Positions 24,540-32,810 of a stretch of DNA of 64,000 nt are shown one piece after another (position 1 is the stretch's first letter; every line of letters starts with the position of its first letter). This DNA comes from an uncultured Candidatus Melainabacteria bacterium (GTDB lineage Bacteria; Cyanobacteriota; Vampirovibrionia; Gastranaerophilales; Gastranaerophilaceae). The translations under genes were made by a program, and so were the position numbers. The notes beneath the pieces are model-generated. The model had not been told where the DNA came from. It made no database searches and was given only the letters and a program-made list of their open reading frames with translations. The stretch is taken from contig CAKUTH010000004.1 in assembly GCA_934691935.1 (NCBI GenBank), positions 124,001 through 188,000 on the forward strand, written 5' to 3'.

Positions 24540-25889
24540 ATGGACGAGACGGGCAATATATATTTTAATTTGTTTTTAATAGCATTTTTGCTATTTTCAA
24601 ACGGTTTTTTTGTCGCTTCTGAATTTGCAATGGTAAAGGTTAGAAAAACCAGAATAGAGCAACTTGTGCATGAAGGTGATTACAATGCTAAAATCGCAAT
24701 GGAAGCGCTAAAAGATTTGGATAAGTTTATTGCCGCAGTTCAACTTGGTGTTACGATATCGAGTATTGGTTTAGGTTGGGTTGGTGAAGGCACACTCGCA
24801 AGGATTATTGAGCCTTTATTCGAATTTTTGCCTGGAGTTACCCAAACAATTGCAACACATACACTTTCAGCATCAATTGCATTTGCATTGATTACTTTTT
24901 TCCATGTTGTGTTAGGGGAGTTGATTCCGAAATCTATTGCACTGGAATATACCGAAAAGACAGCTTTGTTGGTTGCTAAACCAATGCAGGTGTTAACATT
25001 TATATTTAATCCGTTTATATGGTTACTAAATGGCTTTGGTAATTTGGTTTTGAAAATGTTAAAAATTCCGCATTCTCATAAAGGTTCACTTGTTCATTCA
25101 ACAGAGGAACTTGATATGTTAGTAAATGCGAGTTATGACGGTGGAGTTTTGAACGAAACTGAAAAAGATATGTTGCATAATGTGTTTAAATTCTCGGATT
25201 TAACAGCAAAACAGGTTATGATTCCAAGAACAGACATGATTTGTATTCCAATTGATATGCCAATGAAAGAACTAAACAAACTTGCATCGGAAAATCAGTA
25301 TACCAGATACCCTGTTTATGAGGAAGACATAGACCACATCACAGGTCTTGTACACGTAAAGGATTTGTATTCTCTTTCAATTAAAGGTGAAACTTGTCCG
25401 ATAAAGAAAATTCAACGTGAAATCCTTTTAGTTCCAGAAACTATGACGATGGATAATTTGGTTTTGGAGTTCAAAAAACGTAAAGGGCAAATGGCAATTG
25501 TAGTTGACGAATTCGGTGGAACTTCTGGCTTAATTACTTTGGAAGATGTTTTGGAAGAAATTTTCGGTGAAGTGCAAGATGAGTTTGACGAGGAAGAAGA
25601 AAGCGATATAAAAGAAATTGCGCCGAACACATATATTGCAAATTCAATTATGCGACTTGATGAGTTCGCAGAATTCTTTGATATAGATGAAGATAAAATT
25701 GATGACGAAGATATTGATACAATCGGCGGATTGGTGTTAAAAATATTAGGTAGACTTGCACAAGTGAATGATACAGTTAAATTTGGAAACCTAACTTTTA
25801 TCGTAAAAGAGTTAGATGGTGCAAGAATTACTAAATTAGAAATTATTAAAGAAGAAACAAGTGAAGAAAAAGTAGAAGAAAATAATTAG
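24540..25889 (+). CDS. CNNM/CorC/HlyC-type membrane protein with CBS pair
   Basis: Transporter-like protein of 449 aa, the MpfA/YhdP-type family linked to Mg2+ efflux or homeostasis. Layout: DUF21 membrane domain (residues about 10-190) with FVASEFAMVKVRKTRIEQL; two CBS motifs (VMIPRTDMICIPIDMPMKEL near 220 and LLVPETMTMDNLVLEFKKRK near 290, followed by VVDEFGGTSGLITLEDVLEE); and an acidic C-terminal CorC_HlyC domain. The gene is followed 9 bp later by clpP and may be co-transcribed with it. Confidence 0.88.
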   Translation: MDETGNIYFNLFLIAFLLFSNGFFVASEFAMVKVRKTRIEQLVHEGDYNAKIAMEALKDLDKFIAAVQLGVTISSIGLGWVGEGTLARIIEPLFEFLPGVTQTIATHTLSASIAFALITFFHVVLGELIPKSIALEYTEKTALLVAKPMQVLTFIFNPFIWLLNGFGNLVLKMLKIPHSHKGSLVHSTEELDMLVNASYDGGVLNETEKDMLHNVFKFSDLTAKQVMIPRTDMICIPIDMPMKELNKLASENQYTRYPVYEEDIDHITGLVHVKDLYSLSIKGETCPIKKIQREILLVPETMTMDNLVLEFKKRKGQMAIVVDEFGGTSGLITLEDVLEEIFGEVQDEFDEEEESDIKEIAPNTYIANSIMRLDEFAEFFDIDEDKIDDEDIDTIGGLVLKILGRLAQVNDTVKFGNLTFIVKELDGARITKLEIIKEETSEEKVEENN

Positions 25890-25898
25890 GAGAACAAA

Positions 25899-26513
25899 AT
25901 GGATCAAGAAACTTACATGAAAATAATGGGTTACGTTCCGACAGTAATTGAATCATCATCACGTGGGGAACGCTCTTTTGATATTTTTTCAAGATTGTTG
26001 AGAGAAAGAATTATCTTTTTAGGTACTGAGATTAATGATGAAGTTGCGAACTCTGTGGTGGCACAACTTTTGCTTTTGGAAAGTGAAAATCCAGAAAAAG
26101 ATATTATGTTATATATAAATAGCCCTGGTGGTGTAATTACTGCTGGCATGGCGATTTACGATACAATGCAATTGATTAAATGTGATGTATCAACAATTTG
26201 TTTGGGTGATGCGGCATCTATGGGTGCGTTTTTGCTTTGCTCAGGTGCAAAGGGTAAAAGATTAGCTTTGCCTAATGCGCGAGTTATGATTCACCAGCCT
26301 CTTGGTGGTGCTCAAGGTCAGGCAACCGATATTGAACTTGAGGCTAAGGAAATCTTGAGAATGAAAGATATGTTAATCAGCATAATGGCTGAAAATTCAG
26401 GACAACCTTATGATAAAGTTAAAGAAGATTGTGAACGCGATCACTTCTTAACAGCTCAAGAAGCTCTTGAATACGGACTTATCGACAAAGTTGTAACAAG
26501 AGAAAATAAATAG
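25899..26513 (+). CDS. clpP: ATP-dependent Clp protease proteolytic subunit
   Basis: Serine protease of 204 aa forming the Clp barrel. The catalytic Ser is in GDAASMGAFLL, the His in ARVMIHQPLGG and the Asp in CERDHFLTAQEALEYGLID. The N-terminus VPTVIESSSRGERSFDIFSR is standard. AGGAG Shine-Dalgarno. The partner ATPase (clpX) is not adjacent, unlike in many bacteria; a terminator follows. Confidence 0.96.
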   Translation: MDQETYMKIMGYVPTVIESSSRGERSFDIFSRLLRERIIFLGTEINDEVANSVVAQLLLLESENPEKDIMLYINSPGGVITAGMAIYDTMQLIKCDVSTICLGDAASMGAFLLCSGAKGKRLALPNARVMIHQPLGGAQGQATDIELEAKEILRMKDMLISIMAENSGQPYDKVKEDCERDHFLTAQEALEYGLIDKVVTRENK

Positions 26514-26540
26514 CTTGTAACAAAACTTAATAAAAGGCGG

Positions 26541-26575
26541 AAAAACATGCAATTCTAAGGAGTTGCATGTTTTTA
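26541..26575 (+). terminator. Terminator after clpP
   Basis: AAAAACATGCAA (26541-26552) pairs with TTGCATGTTTTT (26563-26574), loop of ten bases, T-rich end. Confidence 0.9.
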
Positions 26576-26626
26576 TATAAATGTAAGGTTAAAGGTTAGT
26601 TAAAATAATTTGGTAGGAGTAAAAAA

Positions 26627-27145
26627 ATGTCTCTATTGATTTTCGCATACCGAAAATTAGACATTAACAGACAGCGCAGTGATTTGAACTATCGCTTGAT
26701 GGAAATCACCAGAAAGCTATCGGATTTGCAACAATATGCATCCAATATTGGTGACGGTTCTGTTTCAATGAGCGATATGATGAACACACCAAGCTCAATG
26801 TTTGGACGTCAGTTAATGTACATGCAATATGCTCATAATGGAGCATTATTCGGTGCACAACAAAAAATGGCAATGTTGCAACCGCAGTTAGCAATGCAAA
26901 TGCAACAAATGCAAAATCCACAGTATCAACAAATGTATCAACAATGGGTATTCAAGAACCTGTATGATCAAGAGCGTGAAAGAATGGGCAAACAGGAACA
27001 AAAGCTCTTGAATGAACAAGAAAAACAAATTCAGGCAGAAAAACAAAAGATTGAAACTCAGCTTAAACTTCTCGACCAAGAATACGATGCTTGTAAGCAA
27101 GCTGAAAGTAAGGAAGCTGAACGTTGGAAACCTGAATACGTATAA
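26627..27145 (+). CDS. Hypothetical Met/Gln-rich coiled-coil protein
   Basis: Cytosolic-looking protein of 172 aa without signal peptide. The first half carries RQRSDLNYRLMEITRKLSDL; the middle is exceptionally rich in M and Q (residues about 80-110); and the last third is a charged coiled coil (RERMGKQEQKLLNEQEKQIQ and onward). It starts with SLLIFAYRKLDINRQ. Shine-Dalgarno TAGGAG. It forms a monocistronic unit ended by a strong terminator, suggesting good expression. I do not recognise the family; a structural or cell-envelope scaffold role is only a guess. Confidence 0.7.
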   Translation: MSLLIFAYRKLDINRQRSDLNYRLMEITRKLSDLQQYASNIGDGSVSMSDMMNTPSSMFGRQLMYMQYAHNGALFGAQQKMAMLQPQLAMQMQQMQNPQYQQMYQQWVFKNLYDQERERMGKQEQKLLNEQEKQIQAEKQKIETQLKLLDQEYDACKQAESKEAERWKPEYV

Positions 27146-27180
27146 TAAACTTTAACATCCTATCCTTAACTAACCTGTAT

Positions 27181-27208
27181 AAGGCAGTCGATTTCGACTG
27201 CCTTTTTT
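27181..27208 (+). terminator. Terminator after the Met/Gln-rich gene
   Basis: AAGGCAGTCG (27181-27190) pairs with CGACTGCCTT (27195-27204), loop ATTT, then T residues. Confidence 0.92.
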
Positions 27209-27249
27209 CAATATAAAAGGTATTTGGTCTAAAGTAATCCAGTTAATGC

Positions 27250-27756
27250 TTAAACAATGAGTGTACAGTCAATTTTTATATCAAAATCTTCATGAGGAAG
27301 TTTTTCAATAAAGAGTTCTTTTGCAATTGGGGCAATAGTTTTGATGTGCTGGTTTGCGCTTAAAAATCTATCATAAAATCCACCGCCATAACCAAGTCGA
27401 TAGCCTTCCTTGTCAATCATTAAAGCTGGAACTATGGCAAGCTCAATAATTTCAGAATTAATTGGGTTTGTGCAAGGTTCACATACTCCAAAATCTGATT
27501 TGACTAAATTTTCACAGTAAGGACATACCAAAAGCTCGTTACCACAAACTTTTGGAAGAAAAAAGTTTTTATCATCTTTTGTCAAATCTAAAAGATTAAT
27601 TTCATAGCGTAACGGATGATAAATTAAAATATTTTTAGCATTTTTGTACAAAATATTTTGTTTAATTTTTAAAATAGCGTTATTGCTTAATTGTTCAATA
27701 TCAAGTGTTTTTCTAATGCTTTTAGCCTTTATGCGCAAGTCTGTTTTATTATTCAT
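27250..27756 (-). CDS. 5-formyltetrahydrofolate cyclo-ligase family protein
   Basis: ATP-dependent enzyme converting 5-formyl-THF to 5,10-methenyl-THF, a one-carbon salvage step; 168 aa from ATG 27756. The C-terminal signature YRLGYGGGFYDRFLSANQHI (substrate and ATP site) and the segment IVPALMIDKEG before it are clear. N-terminal DLRIKAKSIRKTL is usual. An unusual Cys-containing stretch (CPYCENLVKSDFGVCEPCTN) replaces the normal region before the GxxEP segment; the FGVCEP core is conserved. An in-frame start at 27816 would overlap the divergent cobO gene, so I prefer 27756. Confidence 0.85.
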   Translation of the reverse strand: MNNKTDLRIKAKSIRKTLDIEQLSNNAILKIKQNILYKNAKNILIYHPLRYEINLLDLTKDDKNFFLPKVCGNELLVCPYCENLVKSDFGVCEPCTNPINSEIIELAIVPALMIDKEGYRLGYGGGFYDRFLSANQHIKTIAPIAKELFIEKLPHEDFDIKIDCTLIV

Positions 27757-27778
27757 AACTTTAGTATATAATAAAAAT

Positions 27779-28357
27779 ATGAAAGACAACTGCGCAAATA
27801 ATTTGTATAACCCCAATTGGGCGAAACACGGATATATTCAGGTTTATACTGGTAATGGCAAAGGTAAAACGACAGCATCTCTAGGGCTTGCGATGCGTGC
27901 ATTAGGCAGGTGTTGGAAAGTTTTGATTGTAATGTTTACCAAAGGTGGAGATGATTATGGGGAATTAAATTCATTCCGAAATTTGTCGCCAGAAATTGCA
28001 CAAAATTTAACGATTGTCCAAGCGGGCTTAGATAGAATTGTCTATACGGATAACAAAACCGATGAGGACATTGAAGAAATCCAGAAAGGTTGGGCACTTG
28101 CAAAAAATGCAATAAAAAACGATGAATACAACCTTATAATTTTGGATGAAGCTAATATTGCTATAGACCTTGGGATAATTGATTTGGATGAAATGATAGA
28201 AGTTTTGCAAAACAAACCGCAAGATATGGAAATCGTTCTAACTGGAAGAAATGCAAATCAAAAAATTATAAATATTGCACACCTGGTTTCTGAAATTAAT
28301 CCAATAAAACATTATTGGGATACTGGTGTCGTTGCAAGAAAAGGTATTGAGTATTAA
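27779..28357 (+). CDS. cobO: Cob(I)yrinic acid a,c-diamide adenosyltransferase
   Basis: CobO/BtuR/CobA-type ATP:corrinoid adenosyltransferase, 192 aa, making adenosylcobalamin forms. The N-terminus HGYIQVYTGNGKGKTTASLG contains the P-loop (GNGKGKTT), followed by GLAMRALGR and VLIVMFTKGG; the central YNLIILDEANIAIDLGIID and terminal VVLTGRNAN-like segment (EIVLTGRNAN) are diagnostic. ATG 27779 is chosen because the domain begins just after it. The spacer to the divergent folate gene is only 22 bp. No other cobalamin genes or riboswitch are seen, so salvage of corrinoids is likely. Confidence 0.92.
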   Translation: MKDNCANNLYNPNWAKHGYIQVYTGNGKGKTTASLGLAMRALGRCWKVLIVMFTKGGDDYGELNSFRNLSPEIAQNLTIVQAGLDRIVYTDNKTDEDIEEIQKGWALAKNAIKNDEYNLIILDEANIAIDLGIIDLDEMIEVLQNKPQDMEIVLTGRNANQKIINIAHLVSEINPIKHYWDTGVVARKGIEY

Positions 28358-28390
28358 CCACTTTATAAATAGGTTAAATAAGGTGTTTGT

Positions 28391-28564
28391 TTATGCACTT
28401 CTGCGCATAAGGTCTGAAATTTTAACCTCTTTTGAAACTTTTTTCGGTTTTTCAACAATTTCTTCTTCTTTTTGTTCTTTGAATTGTGTTAAACCAATTT
28501 TCATATTTGGGTTTTCATCTGTTATCATAAATATTTCTTTAAAAAATGATAAAATATCTGTCAT
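28391..28564 (-). CDS. Small hypothetical protein (57 aa)
   Basis: From ATG 28564, with AGGAGA 7 bases upstream, the frame encodes MTDILSFFKEIFMITDENPN, then a charged region rich in E and K ending KISDLMRRSA. No membrane segment. It lies convergent to cobO. Function unknown. The good ribosome site is the main evidence that it is real. Confidence 0.5.
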   Translation of the reverse strand: MTDILSFFKEIFMITDENPNMKIGLTQFKEQKEEEIVEKPKKVSKEVKISDLMRRSA

Positions 28565-28681
28565 GACGTTTCTCCTGAGCTTATTATAATACAATTTCGT
28601 TTACATGTATCATTTATTAAACCTATTTTTCACTCAAAAATCATTGGATTTTATGTTATATTGTATATATAAAAAGAGGAA

Positions 28682-29365
28682 ATGCAAAAGTTGAACGAAG
28701 ATTTTAACACAGCTTTAAATATATATGAAAATGAATATTCGCATGATGATTTAATACAATTTTTGAAAAATGGTTCTGTTGCGCAAAAACAAGCGTCTGT
28801 TTTGAAATTAGAAAATTTGAATAATGCTGAAGATGCAAATGTTTTGATACAAAATCTGACAGGTTGCGATGGCAAAATTAGAGAAGCAGTGTCTTTTAGA
28901 TTGCCTGAGTTTGTGTCTGCAAATCCTCAATACTTTTTGCATTTTGAGGATATTTTTCTTGACGCTGTGATAGATATAAATGGAAATATCTGTAGAAATA
29001 CAATTTCTGCTCTTAATTTTTTGAAAAATTATCAAGAGTTCTGCTCAGGTTTTTGTGCAAAATTAGCTAAGAATACGTTGGATTTGGCAAAAATTGCAAC
29101 GACTTTTGACCCGCAAGACGGAAAATATAAAGTAAATAAAGAAATTTTTAAATTATATTGGTATCTGGAAACAATATATAATTTTGCAGAGTTGATGGAT
29201 TTATCTTTGTTAAAACGCATTCTTGACGAAACAAAAAATGTACGAGATTATACTATAAGAGAAAAAACTGCAAAAGTTTTATCAAAATTGTCAAATAAAG
29301 AAGATTTTTCTGTAATTTCTGCTGAATTAAAAAATGATGAAAACTATTATGTGCGAAGGATTTAA
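28682..29365 (+). CDS. HEAT-repeat-like hypothetical protein
   Basis: All-helical protein of 227 aa. Segments such as DDLIQFLKNGSVAQKQASVL with KLENLNNAEDANVLIQNLTG, and IREKTAKVLSKLSNKEDFSV, followed by LKNDENYYVRRI at the C-terminus, have the L-x-x-A and D-x-x-VR pattern of HEAT/PBS-lyase repeats. It ends abruptly in the last repeat, so it could be naturally short or C-terminally truncated. Shine-Dalgarno AGAGGAA. Such proteins mediate protein contacts; the partner is unknown. Confidence 0.6.
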   Translation: MQKLNEDFNTALNIYENEYSHDDLIQFLKNGSVAQKQASVLKLENLNNAEDANVLIQNLTGCDGKIREAVSFRLPEFVSANPQYFLHFEDIFLDAVIDINGNICRNTISALNFLKNYQEFCSGFCAKLAKNTLDLAKIATTFDPQDGKYKVNKEIFKLYWYLETIYNFAELMDLSLLKRILDETKNVRDYTIREKTAKVLSKLSNKEDFSVISAELKNDENYYVRRI

Positions 29366-29493
29366 CTGCTTTGTGTGAAGTTTTGTTAAGAAGTTTATAC
29401 AAAATATATACGTTTTACGCAATTTTTAATTAATAAATTTGTTTATATAAATACAAGGGGATTACAATTTAGGAAATTAAAAAGGAGTATGAC

Positions 29494-29682
29494 ATGGCAA
29501 GAGTTTTAATATCAATGCCTGAAAGATTTTTAGACGAAATTGACAAAGTTGCAGGTAATGAAAATCGTTCAAGATCAGAATTAATCAGAGAAGCACTTAG
29601 AACATATATGTACAGAAATCAAATTCGTAACACTCAAAAGGCTTCAAAGAATGCAGAACTACTTGAAGCATTGCTAGGCTAA
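29494..29682 (+). CDS. Ribbon-helix-helix (CopG-like) DNA-binding protein
   Basis: 62-aa protein. ARVLISMPERFLDEIDKVAG is the beta ribbon plus first helix, and NRSRSELIREALRTYMYRNQ the second helix, a typical MetJ/Arc/CopG dimer. Strong AAGGAG site. It may be a transcription factor or antitoxin; no toxin gene is adjacent. The following 53-aa gene resembles its helical half. Confidence 0.85.
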   Translation: MARVLISMPERFLDEIDKVAGNENRSRSELIREALRTYMYRNQIRNTQKASKNAELLEALLG

Positions 29683-29786
29683 TCGAAAAGGGAAAAGGTT
29701 TAAAACGATTTAAAAAGATTTACAAAAAAGTTCAGGGGAAATAAAACAACACATCAAAGTTGTGAACGTTAATGAAAGGGTTAAAA

Positions 29787-29948
29787 ATGGAAAAGTCAGA
29801 ATACATAATGTCATCATTAGAAGAATATTTTGAAATACTTGATAAGGAAAATAAAAAACGTTCAGAGCTTGTTGCAAAATCTCTTGTTAAGTACTTACAA
29901 AAATCAAAAGAAGCTAATAAGTTTGAAAAACTTCAAATCGCAAAATAG
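29787..29948 (+). CDS. Second small RHH-like protein (53 aa)
   Basis: ATG 29787 opens MEKSEYIMSSLEEYFEILDK, followed by NKKRSELVAKSLVKYLQKSK. The EYFEILDK and KKRSELVAKSLVKYL parts align with FLDEIDK and RSRSELIREALRTYM of the preceding RHH protein, so the two are probably paralogues, this one with a degenerate ribbon. GAAAGGG precedes it. It is followed by a terminator, consistent with a small two-gene operon. Confidence 0.6.
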   Translation: MEKSEYIMSSLEEYFEILDKENKKRSELVAKSLVKYLQKSKEANKFEKLQIAK

Positions 29949-30013
29949 GTCAAGGATTATTTTGGTAAATTAAAAAAGACTTGTGGGAAAAAAAGTTAAA
30001 GGGGAAAAATTGT

Positions 30014-30041
30014 AAAGGACTGCATAATTGCAGTCCTTTTT
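30014..30041 (+). terminator. Terminator after the RHH pair
   Basis: AAAGGACTGCA (30014-30024) pairs with TGCAGTCCTTT (30029-30039), followed by T. Confidence 0.9.
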
Positions 30042-30086
30042 GTGCGTTAGTATTAAGGTAATAAGACGAAAAGTTCTTTGCGTAAG

Positions 30087-30250
30087 TGAGGAAGAAGATA
30101 CTAAGATACTAGGGCATTAAGGCACTAAGGATTTTACGTAAGGAAGTAAGTAGGTAAGTAAGTTAGTAAGTAAGTATAGCAAATTTCGTCATGCTGAACT
30201 CGTTTTAGCATCTCTGGTTTTAGACCCTGAAACAAGTTCAGGGTGACGAA
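30087..30250. repeat. Dispersed repeats: GTAAG/CTAAG family and CCTGAA palindromes
   Basis: 30087-30180 carries GATACTAAGATACTAGGGCA and GTAAGTAGGTAAGTAAGTTA words. 30188-30248 carries a double palindrome, ATGCTGAA...TTTAGCAT and ACCCTGAA...TTCAGGGT, bounded by GTCAT and TGACG. Related copies lie at 34605, 41370, 43622 and 56243. No gene is seen in 30049-30350. Confidence 0.75.
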
Positions 30251-30349
30251 GTCTGTCATCGCGGACTTGCCTCCTTTTGCCGAAATCTATTGATTTCGTG
30301 CAAAATGGGTCCTCTTGGAGTGATTCCGCGATCTATAAAAATCTTGGGC

Positions 30350-30378
30350 TTGAAAAATCCAAACAAATATGTAATAAT
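30350..30378 (+). promoter_or_regulatory. Promoter of pilin cassette 2
   Basis: TTGAAA (30350-30355), 17 bp, AATAAT (30373-30378). It is nearly identical to the boxes and spacer at 12021 and 56054. Confidence 0.65.
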
Positions 30379-30411
30379 AAGTATATGAAAAGAGAATACG
30401 GAGTTAACGAG

Positions 30412-30489
30412 ATGAAAGAATTTAGAATGTTGAAAACCCTTGCGCTACAAGGGATAGAACCCAATGGGGGGGGGGGCTTTAAGCTCTAA
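30412..30489 (+). CDS. Leader frame of pilin cassette 2, out of phase
   Basis: From ATG 30412 (GGAG 8 bases upstream) the frame encodes MKEFRMLKTLALQGIEPN, four glycines from the G-tract, FKL and a stop. Compared with the intact copy at 56116 it carries one T fewer before GAAAACCC and one G fewer in the tract. Reaching the pilin frame would need 10 or 13 G. An alternative start at ATG 30385 is in the same frame. Confidence 0.5.
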   Translation: MKEFRMLKTLALQGIEPNGGGGFKL

Positions 30490-31396
30490 CGTAAGTAAGT
30501 TAGGAAGTAAGGAAGTTAGGAAGATTTGTCATCTTGAGCGAAGCGAAAGATCTCAAAGCAATGAAGTAAGTAAGTTAGGAAGTAAGGAAGTTAGTAAGAT
30601 ATTACGTAACTTTAACCTCGCCCCTTGGGGAGAGGGTGTCCGAAGGACAGGAGAGGGGTCAAGAGTAGAGGGGAAAGTTTACAAAATCGCCTTTACTTTG
30701 GCAGAAGTTTTAATCGCCCTTGGTATCATCGGCATTGTTGCGGCATTGACGTTGCCGAGCGTTGTCGCGCATTACAAAGAAAAAGTTTTGGTAACACAAG
30801 TTCAAAAGGCGTATTCTGAGATGCAAAACGCATTAAAAATGTATTCTGCTCAAAATAATTGCTCTGACATCACTTGCATTTCAGACACAAACCAAACGTC
30901 TGCTGAGCTTGCAGACAAGTTGTTTGCACAATTTCAAGGTGCAAAAAGATGTCCTGGGGATTGGGATATGACTCGTAAAATATGCAAAACTGTTCAAATA
31001 AAGAATAAAACACCTTATTATGAAAACGGTGTAACTGCTAGTGGTGATGGGTTTTCACCAGTTTTTGTTTCTGCCAATGGAGTTGCGTATAAGGTTAAAC
31101 AATATGATAAATGTCCTAGTGAGTTTGAAATTACATTAAGAGATGATGCTGGGTTTCCTATTTTAGATGAGGATGGAAAACCTAAAAAAAAGAAAGGCAA
31201 ATACGTAAATTGTGCTTTGATATATTTTGATGCAAACGGTGTAAACAAAGGTCCTAACCAATTTGGTGCTGATATATACAGGTTTAATTTAACTTATGAT
31301 GGAAAATTCGTAAGCTATGGAGATATGATTAATCCTGCTTTGACTAAGGGTAAATTGGAATATACGCCACATAAATTAGGTCAACCTAAAAAATAA
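30464..31396 (+). CDS. Prepilin-type N-terminal cleavage/methylation protein (cassette 2)
   Basis: Pilin/pseudopilin-like protein; N-terminal helix begins VYKIAFTLAEVLIALGIIGI after a long leader. Mature part about 235 aa with Cys pairs (NCSDITCIS, DKCPSEFE) and a lysine-rich KPKKKKGKYV stretch, then YFDANGVNKGPNQFGADIYR near the end. The in-frame ATG at 30464 overlaps the G-tract and has no ribosome site. I think translation is meant to start at 30412 and reach this frame after a change in the G number. The leader carries repeats including CHLERSERSQS and LAPWGEGVRRTGEGSRVEGK. Confidence 0.7.
   Translation: MGGGALSSNVSKLGSKEVRKICHLERSERSQSNEVSKLGSKEVSKILRNFNLAPWGEGVRRTGEGSRVEGKVYKIAFTLAEVLIALGIIGIVAALTLPSVVAHYKEKVLVTQVQKAYSEMQNALKMYSAQNNCSDITCISDTNQTSAELADKLFAQFQGAKRCPGDWDMTRKICKTVQIKNKTPYYENGVTASGDGFSPVFVSANGVAYKVKQYDKCPSEFEITLRDDAGFPILDEDGKPKKKKGKYVNCALIYFDANGVNKGPNQFGADIYRFNLTYDGKFVSYGDMINPALTKGKLEYTPHKLGQPKK
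30466..30476 (+). repeat. Poly-G tract, 11 G (phase-variation candidate)
   Basis: Uninterrupted run of 11 G, placed as in the cassettes at 12147 and 56180, between the conserved leader and the pilin domain. Confidence 0.85.
30617..30672 (+). repeat. In-frame CTCGCCCC/GGGGAGAGGG-type repeat in pilin cassette 2
   Basis: Reads CTCGCCCCTTGGGGAGAGGG, then TGTCCGAAGGACAGGAGAGG. It is the same block as at 20336-20396 (opposite strand) and encodes LAPWGEGVRRTGEGSRVEG. Confidence 0.75.
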
Positions 31397-31433
31397 AAGT
31401 TGGTGTTTGATATTTGTTTAATATTTTTCACAA

Positions 31434-31467
31434 CAAAAAACGAGCCTGTTACCAAGCTCGTTTTTTA
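31434..31467. terminator. Bidirectional terminator between pilin gene and tuf
   Basis: AAAAAACGAGC (31435-31445) pairs with GCTCGTTTTTT (31456-31466). The A- and T-runs at both ends let it serve both converging genes. Confidence 0.9.
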
Positions 31468-31490
31468 AGTTTATTAATGTTGTATTAAAA

Positions 31491-32699
31491 TTATTCAATA
31501 ATTTTGTCAACAACACCAGCACCAACTGTGTGGCCACCTTCACGGATTGCAAATCTCATACCTTCTTCGATTGCAACTGGAGCGATAAGTTCAACTTCCA
31601 TTACAACGTTATCACCAGGCATTACCATTTGACCGTCGAATTTGATAGAACCAGTTACGTCAGTTGTTCTGATGTAGAACTGAGGTCTGTATCCTGGGAA
31701 GAATGGAGTGTGACGTCCACCTTCTTCTTTAGTCAATACGTAAACGTTTGCTGTAAATTTAGTGTGTGGGTGGATTGTACCAGGTTTAGCAAGTACTTGA
31801 CCACGTTGGATTTCAGTTTTATCAACGCCACGAAGCAAAGCACCAATGTTGTCACCAGCTTGACCTTGGTCAAGAGATTTTCTGAACATTTCAACACCAG
31901 TAACTGTAGTTTTCTTAGTTTCGCCTAAGCCAACTAATTCTACTTCGTCACCAACTTTAACGATACCACGTTCAACACGGCCTGTAGCAACTGTACCACG
32001 ACCTGTGATTGAGAATACGTCTTCAACTGGCATCAAGAATGGTTTGTCCAAATCACGTTCTGGAGTTGGGAAGTATGTATCGATAGCGTCCATCAATTCC
32101 CAAATTTTATCAACCCATTTGTCTTGACCACGAGCGATTGTAGGGTTAGCTTGAGCAGCTTCCAATGCTTTTAATGCTGAACCGTGGATGAATGGGATGT
32201 TGTCACCGTCGAATTCGTATGAAGAAAGAAGTTCTCTAACTTCCATTTCAACCAATTCTAACAATTCTGGATCGTCAACCATATCACATTTGTTCAAGAA
32301 TACAACCAAGTTAGGAACGCCAACTTGACGAGCCAACAAGATGTGTTCACGAGTTTGAGGCATAGCACCATCTGTAGCAGCAACTACCAAGATAGCTCCG
32401 TCCATTTGAGCAGCACCTGTAATCATGTTTTTAACATAGTCAGCGTGGCCTGGGCAGTCAACGTGAGCATAGTGTCTGCTAGCTGTTTCGTATTCTACGT
32501 GAGCTGTAGAGATAGTAATACCTCTTGCTTTTTCTTCTGGAGCAGCATCGATTTCATCAAATTTTTTCAATGAAGCTTGTCCTTGAGCAGCCAATACAGC
32601 TGTGATAGCTGCTGTTAATGTTGTTTTACCGTGGTCAACGTGGCCAATTGTACCGATGTTAACGTGCGGTTTGGTACGTTCGTACTTTTCTCTTGCCAT
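31491..32699 (-). CDS. tuf: Elongation factor Tu
   Basis: GTPase that brings aminoacyl-tRNA to the ribosome; 402 aa. P-loop GHVDHGKT at residues 19-26, DCPGHADYVKNMITGAAQMD around 82-101, NKCD near 138 and the GSALKALE segment are all present. C-terminal RTTDVTGSIKF is standard. It stands alone rather than in a str operon here; whether a second tuf exists cannot be seen. The leader to 32810 is AT-rich and contains a GGAG ribosome site directly before the start. Confidence 0.98.
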   Translation of the reverse strand: MAREKYERTKPHVNIGTIGHVDHGKTTLTAAITAVLAAQGQASLKKFDEIDAAPEEKARGITISTAHVEYETASRHYAHVDCPGHADYVKNMITGAAQMDGAILVVAATDGAMPQTREHILLARQVGVPNLVVFLNKCDMVDDPELLELVEMEVRELLSSYEFDGDNIPFIHGSALKALEAAQANPTIARGQDKWVDKIWELMDAIDTYFPTPERDLDKPFLMPVEDVFSITGRGTVATGRVERGIVKVGDEVELVGLGETKKTTVTGVEMFRKSLDQGQAGDNIGALLRGVDKTEIQRGQVLAKPGTIHPHTKFTANVYVLTKEEGGRHTPFFPGYRPQFYIRTTDVTGSIKFDGQMVMPGDNVVMEVELIAPVAIEEGMRFAIREGGHTVGAGVVDKIIE

Positions 32700-32810
32700 G
32701 AGATTAATCTCCTTTTTTGTCTACTTATACTACAATACTAATTTGGTATTTTAAGCCATATAAATATATAATATTTGCTCAATATTTTTTGTCAACAAGT
32801 AATAACCCGC

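Noticed and set aside
27757..27779. Cobalamin riboswitch before cobO
   Set aside because: The spacer to the divergent gene is only about 22 bp, far too short for a B12 riboswitch.
30087..30250. CRISPR array
   Set aside because: The repeats are irregular, short and without constant-length spacers; no cas genes are in the window.
31530..31928. Plus-strand frame of 132 codons opposite tuf
   Set aside because: Antisense to EF-Tu, Cys/Ser/Thr-rich shadow with no start context.
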